Source: Chloroflexota bacterium
GTDB lineage: Bacteria > Chloroflexota > UBA11872 > VXOZ01
DNA: 64,000 bases
Reading direction: 5' to 3'
Assembly (NCBI GenBank): GCA_012270555.1
Contig: JAAXIC010000024.1
Span: 1 to 64,000 of the forward strand
Shown here: in pieces, positions 57,928-64,000 of the stretch
How the letters are laid out: every line of letters begins with the position of its first letter
How positions within the stretch are numbered: the first letter of the stretch is position 1
Notes under the pieces: generated by a model
Told to the model about the DNA's origin: nothing
What the model saw: the letters and a program-made list of their open reading frames with translations, nothing else
The model's database searches: none
Made by a program: the position numbers and the translations under genes

Positions 57928-59700
57928 TCACACCCAGGGGAACGCGAGCGTCGGCTGGTTGGCGTAGCGCTGCATGGTGAGCGTGATGCGTTCGCCGGCC
58001 CCGGGCGCGAGACGCACGACGAGGTGCGGCCCGTTGACCTCCGTCGTGATCCCGCCCGCGGTGGCACTGATGAACTGGTGTTCGGCGTAGGCGCCGCCCT
58101 GGATGATGACCGTACGTTCCGCTACGGGGCTAAGATTGACGAGCGTTACGCCGACTTCCGACGCTGTGAGATGGTCCACTAGCGCGGCAACATTCTCCGG
58201 CAGTCCGGCGCGGCGGTGCACGGGATCGAAGTAGCGCAAGCGGCAGTAGAGGGGGCCGCCCTCGCGTCCCGTCGGGTAGCCGCCAAGCGTGAGCCGGGTC
58301 AGCGCATCGGTAGTGGCCGGGTTGATGTGGTTCATGTCGTCGGAGAGCCGTGTATCCGGGGTGGTGGTGTCCTGCCGCATCTTCTCAATGCGGTCCCGCA
58401 CCATGGCATAGTCGCGTTGCAGCGCCTCCACCGGATAGCCGGGATTCTTGCCCGCCAGATAGTTGTGCCAGGGGTCTTGGGGAGCGCGCTCTAGGTCCTG
58501 TGGATCCATGGACAGGTAGTAGAGTTCGCGCGCGCCGGCCGCAAACGGTTCCGGCCGGAAGTCGTACCAGCCTTCCTCGCCGTAGGTGTCACCGTACATA
58601 TGGGGATACGTGGGCGAGCCGTCAGTCTCTTTGGCATTGGCGTTCACCGCGTCGAGCATATCCCGCCAAACACCGAGATAGCTCTGGTCGCCGGTCATGA
58701 GTAGCGCATTGCCAAAGCCATAGACCGCGCGTTGCTGCCATGCCGGCCGGTGCGCGAGCTTGCCGGTGTTGTGGTCGATGACGGAGAAACCCCAACCGTA
58801 CACGCCGCCGTACCACTTGCCGTCGCACGCGCCGCCGATGGTACCGTCGAGCCCAATATTCGTGGGAATGATGCCGTTGTTTGCCTTGGTGTGGCCCACC
58901 CAGCCGTCCACGTAGCGCAGAATCCAGTCGCGGTACTTGGCTTCGCCGGTGAGGGCATAGGCGGTGAGGGCCACGGTGGTCGTGCTGAGGTTCAGGGGGT
59001 GATCGCCGGCCACGTCGTTGTAGTCCCGGAAGTGGTCGAGCATCTGGGCGAAGCTGTTTTCGCCGTGCTTGGCGTCGAAGCGTCCTGCCACCTCGATGGG
59101 GTCGCCGGCCCAATCGAGCGCGGTCGACTTGCGGAGCATGGGGCCCCGGCTGCCGTTGAACATGCTGCGGATGACGTTGTGTTCGGGGTCGTAGTTCGGC
59201 GCTTGGGGGTCTTCATCCATGTAGAAACCGGCGTAGCGCCGGATGCGCTGCTCGTACGTGGCGTCATTGGGATTGCTGAGCGGCTCCAGAATGAAGGGCG
59301 AAATCCACTCGCCGTGGTGCATCCAATCGAACATCACGGAGAATTCCTTGTAGTACATGCCCTCACGAGCCATGGGCACGTACTCGGTCTTCGCCTCCGT
59401 ATACTGGCGCAAGTGGCCGTCCCACCCGTGCTTGTACATGGCCAAGACGCTATCCGCCGCGCCGAGCGCGTGGAGCATGGGCCAATTCAGGAGGTTCTCG
59501 CCCGCATCATCAGGACCGTCGTTGCCACCCCAACGCGGGATGCAGAGCAAATAGCCCCGGTCATCAAAATACTTGGCATAGAACGCCGCGCAGGCCGCCT
59601 CCTGCGCCCGCAGCAACTCGCGCTCCAACAATGCCCAATGCGGCGGGGACATGGGCGTCGTCAGGTATACTAAAGCCGAGCGGCCATCTGTGCTGCTCAC
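57928..59700 (-). CDS. Uncharacterised (alpha/alpha)6-barrel-like protein, possibly carbohydrate-active
   Basis: 590 aa; repeated helical W/Y/G-rich segments (YDPEHNVIRSMFNGSRGPML; ALTAYALTGEAKYRDWILRYVDGWVGHTKANNGIIPTNIG). Confidence 0.6.
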   Translation of the reverse strand: MSSTDGRSALVYLTTPMSPPHWALLERELLRAQEAACAAFYAKYFDDRGYLLCIPRWGGNDGPDDAGENLLNWPMLHALGAADSVLAMYKHGWDGHLRQYTEAKTEYVPMAREGMYYKEFSVMFDWMHHGEWISPFILEPLSNPNDATYEQRIRRYAGFYMDEDPQAPNYDPEHNVIRSMFNGSRGPMLRKSTALDWAGDPIEVAGRFDAKHGENSFAQMLDHFRDYNDVAGDHPLNLSTTTVALTAYALTGEAKYRDWILRYVDGWVGHTKANNGIIPTNIGLDGTIGGACDGKWYGGVYGWGFSVIDHNTGKLAHRPAWQQRAVYGFGNALLMTGDQSYLGVWRDMLDAVNANAKETDGSPTYPHMYGDTYGEEGWYDFRPEPFAAGARELYYLSMDPQDLERAPQDPWHNYLAGKNPGYPVEALQRDYAMVRDRIEKMRQDTTTPDTRLSDDMNHINPATTDALTRLTLGGYPTGREGGPLYCRLRYFDPVHRRAGLPENVAALVDHLTASEVGVTLVNLSPVAERTVIIQGGAYAEHQFISATAGGITTEVNGPHLVVRLAPGAGERITLTMQRYANQPTLAFPWV

Positions 59701-59898
59701 TGTGTTCCTCCGTGAATAGGTCTAAGTGTCGTAGTGGAAACCATTCTTTACGCACTGCTGAGGATAAGTCTGTCACCATTGGACCGATTTGGCAATGACA
59801 ATCAGCTTAGGCACGATGCAGAGCGCATGCGGTCACACATTATGGCTGTCACGTAGGCTCAGGTTCGCGACACACGAACTGCACACCAAGGAAACACG

Positions 59899-60636
59899 AT
59901 GATACGCGGAGTTGTCTTCGATCTGGACGGGACGCTGCTCGATCACGATGGCGCCGAGCTTGCGGCGCTGTCCAAACTCTACCCCACGCTTCTCGCTGGG
60001 GACAATGGGCCGCAGCGGTGGCTGGCCTTTCCGGACTTTGCCGCCGCGTGGCATGAAGCGGCCGAGCGTGGCTGGCAACGCTATGTGGCAGGTGAATTGT
60101 CTTTTGCAGCGCAGCGGACATGGCGGGTGCAGCAGGTAATGGCACTGCAGGATGAAGCCGGGGACGGGCGGCAGCCGCTGACCGAGCAGGAAGTTGACGA
60201 CATATTCGCTCGCTACCTTACTTTGTACGAGGAGAGCTGGTCGCTCTATCCCGACACCGTGCCCTGCCTTGAGGCCCTCTCGGCCTACCCGCTCGGTGTG
60301 ATCACCAACGGCGACGGCGCGCAACAGCGGCAGAAGCTAGCGCAGACGGGCATTGCGGAGCGCTTTGCGTCCGTGGTTGTCTCAGGAGAAGTGGGCGTCG
60401 CCAAGCCGCAGCGGGAGATCTTCGAGCGCAGCGCCGAGGAGCTAGGACTGCCCCCCAACGAACTGCTCTTCATCGGTGACAACCCTGAGAACGACGTGCG
60501 TGGCGCCAGGCAAGCCGGTTGGCATGCCATCTGGCTGAACCGTGACTGCTCCAGGCAAGAGGTTGCGGCACTCACCGTTGCGGACCTGACGGACGTTCCG
60601 CGCCTTGTTGTCGATGGATTCTCAAGCGAGCGATGA
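59899..60636 (+). CDS. HAD-superfamily hydrolase
   Basis: GVVFDLDGTLLDHD; GVITNGDGAQQRQKL; LLFIGDNPENDVRGARQAGWHAIWLNR. Confidence 0.95.
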   Translation: MIRGVVFDLDGTLLDHDGAELAALSKLYPTLLAGDNGPQRWLAFPDFAAAWHEAAERGWQRYVAGELSFAAQRTWRVQQVMALQDEAGDGRQPLTEQEVDDIFARYLTLYEESWSLYPDTVPCLEALSAYPLGVITNGDGAQQRQKLAQTGIAERFASVVVSGEVGVAKPQREIFERSAEELGLPPNELLFIGDNPENDVRGARQAGWHAIWLNRDCSRQEVAALTVADLTDVPRLVVDGFSSER

Positions 60637-60825
60637 CGTTCTATGCTCTCAGCAGGCTCACTTTGAACAGACTGCTCACTTTAAGACCCTTAGAATCCAA
60701 GGATTGACAGAAATAGGGTACTAGATTCCTCGCTGCGCTCGGAATGACAGTAAAATGCGGCCCTAGGGAAGAGACACCGACATGATAGATACTCGGCAAA
60801 TCGCCAATTCAGGAAGCAATCGGCG

Positions 60826-61800
60826 ATGATTCGCTGTTACATCGGCCACAGCAAGGGCACCGTCGAGGCGGAAGTCGCGAAAATCATTGCGGAAGGTGAG
60901 GGGATCGCCGACCTCAACCGCGTGGTGTTGGACGGCGACGTCATCGACATGGAGACTTTGCAGGTGCATTGCGACACCCTGCCGTTCCTGGGCGGCGCGA
61001 AGCTTGTCATCGTCCGCGGTTTGCTGAGCCGTTGCCTCAAGGAGAAGCCGCTGCGGGAGGGACTGCTGGCGTATCTACCCGGTTTGCCCGAGCACTGCAC
61101 GCTGGTGTTGGCAGATGACGCGCTGCCTCGCGGCAGAGAGACGACCGCACTTACCAAAGCGCTACGGGATCTACCCGGCGCCACCGTGGACACCGCCGAC
61201 CAGCGCAGAGGCCGACCGCAGGTCTCCTGGATCGAGGAAAACGCGCCGCGGTTTGGCTGCGGCATCTCCCACCGCGCGGCGGAGCACCTGGCGGCGGTGC
61301 TGCCGGATCGCGACACCATCGAGCAAGAACTCACCAAGTTAGCGCACTACCGCAACCGCACGGGCACGATCAGCGAGGAAGACGTGCACCTGCTCGTGCC
61401 GCAATCACGGGAATCGAACATCTTCGCCTTTGTAGATGCCGTCGCCGACGGCAGACGGCGGCAAGCGCTCGCGCTGCTGCACGATCTCCCCAATCAGGAG
61501 CCTGGCTACGTGCTCGTGATGATCGCCCGCCAGTTTCGCTTGGTGCTGAAGGCTAAGCACGCCTTGCGCAGCGAACAGGCGCCCAATGAGGTGGCCCGCG
61601 CTATCGGCCTCACCCGCGCGCCGCAGCGCGCCGTCAACCGCGTGATCTCCCAGGCCCGCCGCTTCAGCGTCGATCAACTGGCGGCGATCCACGCCCACAT
61701 TGCGCGCACCGACTTTGCCATCAAGCGGAGCAGGCTAGACCCGGCTACCGCGCTGGATCTGCTGGTTGTGGGTTTGTGTTCCATCGCCAGCCGGCCTTGA
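60826..61800 (+). CDS. holA: DNA polymerase III delta subunit
   Basis: LVIVRGLLSR; IEQELTKLAHY; NIFAFVDAVADGRRRQALALLHDLPNQEPGYVLVMIARQFRLVLKAK. Confidence 0.9.
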   Translation: MIRCYIGHSKGTVEAEVAKIIAEGEGIADLNRVVLDGDVIDMETLQVHCDTLPFLGGAKLVIVRGLLSRCLKEKPLREGLLAYLPGLPEHCTLVLADDALPRGRETTALTKALRDLPGATVDTADQRRGRPQVSWIEENAPRFGCGISHRAAEHLAAVLPDRDTIEQELTKLAHYRNRTGTISEEDVHLLVPQSRESNIFAFVDAVADGRRRQALALLHDLPNQEPGYVLVMIARQFRLVLKAKHALRSEQAPNEVARAIGLTRAPQRAVNRVISQARRFSVDQLAAIHAHIARTDFAIKRSRLDPATALDLLVVGLCSIASRP

Positions 61801-62266
61801 GAATCGTGCCACTGGCTGCCAGCGGCTAGAGCTTCCCTCTCCCAAAGCGACCGCAGTTTCCGAGAGAACGAGGCAGAATATCCTATAGTCGACTGGGTAA
61901 TCCCAGAGCGCCTACGCGTGCGACACCTAAGAGCCGGAGCGGTGTGAACCTACACACTTCCCTCAGGACATGCTGCCGCCTTTCGCGAGAACTATGGCAG
62001 CGGACGCAGGTTGCAAACCTGCGTTACCGGAGAAAGAGAGCACAATCGCGAGGCCACCTCCTCAACTGAGTGTTGATATCCAGTACCGGTCCTGGGCAAC
62101 CAACTCCATGGTTGTGCGCGACTTGAGGCGGTCGCTGAAGCCCTTAATGAACTTCTCTCCGTTCACGCTTCGACAGGGGCTTCGCGCAGCCCTCAGCGCG
62201 AACGGAGAGTGCTATGTCAACTTAGAATGGGCGAGGACACGAAAGGAGAGGATACCCAGAAGTCGC

Positions 62267-62542
62267 TCAACTCGCCCCACTGAAAGCCGCGTTGTAGCGA
62301 CGCGTCAGTTGAGACTTATGTCTGGCGGCATTGTTGATATGAATAATGCCCTTGCGGGCGGCGCGGTCGTAGCGGGCGCACGCCAAGGCTACCGCTTCCT
62401 GCGCCGTTTCCTGATCGCCATCCGCAATCGCATCGGAGGCTTTACGGCTAAAGGTCTTCAAGCTGCTGCGCACGGAACGGTTGCGCAAGCGCCGCTCTTC
62501 CTGACGGCGGGCGCGTTTGAGGTCTGCACGTTTCTTGGGCAA
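62267..62542 (-). CDS. rpsT: 30S ribosomal protein S20
   Basis: RRQEERRLRNRSVRSSLKTFSRKA; ARKGIIHINNAARHKSQLTRRYNAA. Adjacent to and convergent with holA. Confidence 0.94.
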   Translation of the reverse strand: MPKKRADLKRARRQEERRLRNRSVRSSLKTFSRKASDAIADGDQETAQEAVALACARYDRAARKGIIHINNAARHKSQLTRRYNAAFSGAS

Positions 62543-62636
62543 TTTCTCGCGTCTCCTCGGCTCTCTCCACCACGTTACGGCGGACTATTACGCTCATTGC
62601 GCCCATTATACCAACTTCTGGAGCACTATGCCCGCA

Positions 62637-62960
62637 TCAGTCGCCTGCTTCTGGCGCAGACTCCTGTTGGTACAGTTGTGTGGCGGTGTCGCGGCAGGTC
62701 GCCGTGCGCAACACCGCATCGCGGGAGACGTTGGTGAGGCTTGCCCAGCGGCCCCAATTGGGCTGGCCCTTGGTCGCGTTGCCTTGCTCGCGCGCCAGCT
62801 TGTGCAGCACCGCCGTAGCGCGATTGGCAACATTCGCCAGCATCATGGCCGCCGCGGCCGGCGGCAGTTCCGCGGCCATGCCCTTGAGCAGGTTGTCCAC
62901 TTCCTTGGGCACCGCACGCGGCTTGACCTCTATATCCATCGCAATCGACTCCTTATTCAT
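62637..62960 (-). CDS. Hypothetical small helical protein
   Basis: Coherent 107 aa ORF just upstream of rpsT on the same strand. No family recognised. Confidence 0.45.
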   Translation of the reverse strand: MNKESIAMDIEVKPRAVPKEVDNLLKGMAAELPPAAAAMMLANVANRATAVLHKLAREQGNATKGQPNWGRWASLTNVSRDAVLRTATCRDTATQLYQQESAPEAGD

Positions 62961-63416
62961 TCCTGCACGGAATTCATACTTCCTTCACAATTCCAAGCTA
63001 TTGTTATGCTGTCTCCTCTCTTGATGACGGATGAAGCACAGACTTGGCGCGTCTCTTGCGGAGGGGCGCTTCGCCTGATGAAGCGGAGACTACCTCCACT
63101 GCCGTAGCTGAGTTTGTCTCGGCTAACGTGTTCAGGCACTCTGAGTGGGAGCATACGTGCAAGATAGAGAAGACGGGACCATTCGCTGCGCTTTCACTGG
63201 ATCATACCAAATAGGCCCGTAAAACCCGCTACAATGCTAGTGCACAGACTGGAGAGCGCGCGATCCACACGGAGACGCGATCTCTCTTGTCGCTGATGCC
63301 CGCGCAAGCGGGTAGAAAAGCGACTATTGAAGCCAGCAGCGCAGGTGGCTGTGCGCTGGCATTGTGCCGAACGTAGCGCCAGCGTGTGACTTTGCAGGGA
63401 AGGTAGAAGACAGACG

Positions 63417-64000
63417 GTGAACGACCCGGCGGTGGAGAGAGGAGGGCCAGTACCCCTTTCGGAGCGTATACCGAGCATAGACATTCTGCGGGGATTCGCC
63501 CTCTTCGGCATATTGCTGGTAAATATGCACCTTTTTGGTTTTCCGGCGCAGGAGTTGCTCATCGGGAGCGAAGAGAGTGGGCCGCTGCTCGATCGTATCG
63601 CTGCCTGGGGAATTCAGGTCTTCGCTGAGTCAAAATTCTATCCGATCTTCTCGTTTCTCTTCGGTCTGGGATTTGCCCTGCAGATCCAGCGCGCTGAGGC
63701 ACGCGGTACGCGCTTTGTGCCGTTCTATCTACGACGGCTGTTCATACTCTTGCTCATTGGCGTGGCGCACGCCGTCTTCATCTGGGTGGGAGACATTCTC
63801 GTACTCTATGCCCTGCTCGGTGCAATTCTCCTGCTCTTCTTTCGCAAGCGCTCGCCGCGAACCCTCCTGGTGTGGACAGGAGTCTTTCTGGCGGTATCCG
63901 TGTTACTGCCCGTCGGTCTCAGCGGCTTGGCTTTGCTCGCCAAACTCACGCCTGCCGGCGCAGCCGAGGTCAGCGCAAGCTTTGCCGAATCGGAGGCGGG
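63417..64000 (+). CDS. DUF418/YeiB-like membrane protein, truncated by the window end
   Basis: GTG at 63417 opens VNDPAVERGGPVPLSERIPSIDILRGFALFGILLVNMHLF...AESKFYPIFSFLFGLGFALQIQRAEARG. Not in the supplied track because no stop lies in the window. Confidence 0.88.
   Translation, partial: MNDPAVERGGPVPLSERIPSIDILRGFALFGILLVNMHLFGFPAQELLIGSEESGPLLDRIAAWGIQVFAESKFYPIFSFLFGLGFALQIQRAEARGTRFVPFYLRRLFILLLIGVAHAVFIWVGDILVLYALLGAILLLFFRKRSPRTLLVWTGVFLAVSVLLPVGLSGLALLAKLTPAGAAEVSASFAESEA

Noticed and set aside
58732-59673. 313 aa ORF antisense to the 590 aa protein
   Set aside because: Val/His-rich antisense composition and no domain signature; the opposite frame is more coherent.

Overview
This is a 64 kb bacterial chromosomal fragment, moderately GC-rich. 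The gene content and holA/rpsT adjacency suggest Chloroflexota, but that is tentative. It carries about 58 supportable protein genes, one tRNA-Thr(CGT) and many short interspersed repeats. I found no rRNA, CRISPR array, transposase or prophage. Housekeeping genes: tyrS, guaA, plsX, holA, rpsT, tmk, a phosphohexomutase and a DksA/TraR protein. Transport genes: a FecCD-type permease with its ATPase, modBA without modC, an ABC-2 exporter, DHA2-type MFS proteins, an EamA protein and a Liv-type binding protein. The most unusual region is about 5.6-15 kb. It places a PhoB/PhoR-like pair, a small Zn-ribbon protein, PhoU and an LMW-PTP/ArsC-like protein next to two divergent thymidylate-kinase-like P-loop proteins, a Ppx/GppA phosphatase and a CHAD protein. 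This looks like a phosphate/polyphosphate locus, and a canonical tmk is encoded separately at 48 kb. One of the Tmk-like genes has no ATG/GTG/TTG start upstream of its P-loop. Other points of interest: a dispersed repeat that forms the N-termini of both guaA and modB, a 4x18 bp repeat forming the ModA C-terminus, a G12 tract inside a marR gene, HTH-ImmA/IrrE + DUF4411 and VapBC modules, an overlapping HD-hydrolase/YwgA-like pair, and three creatininase paralogues. All assignments come from reading the sequence; no database search was run.
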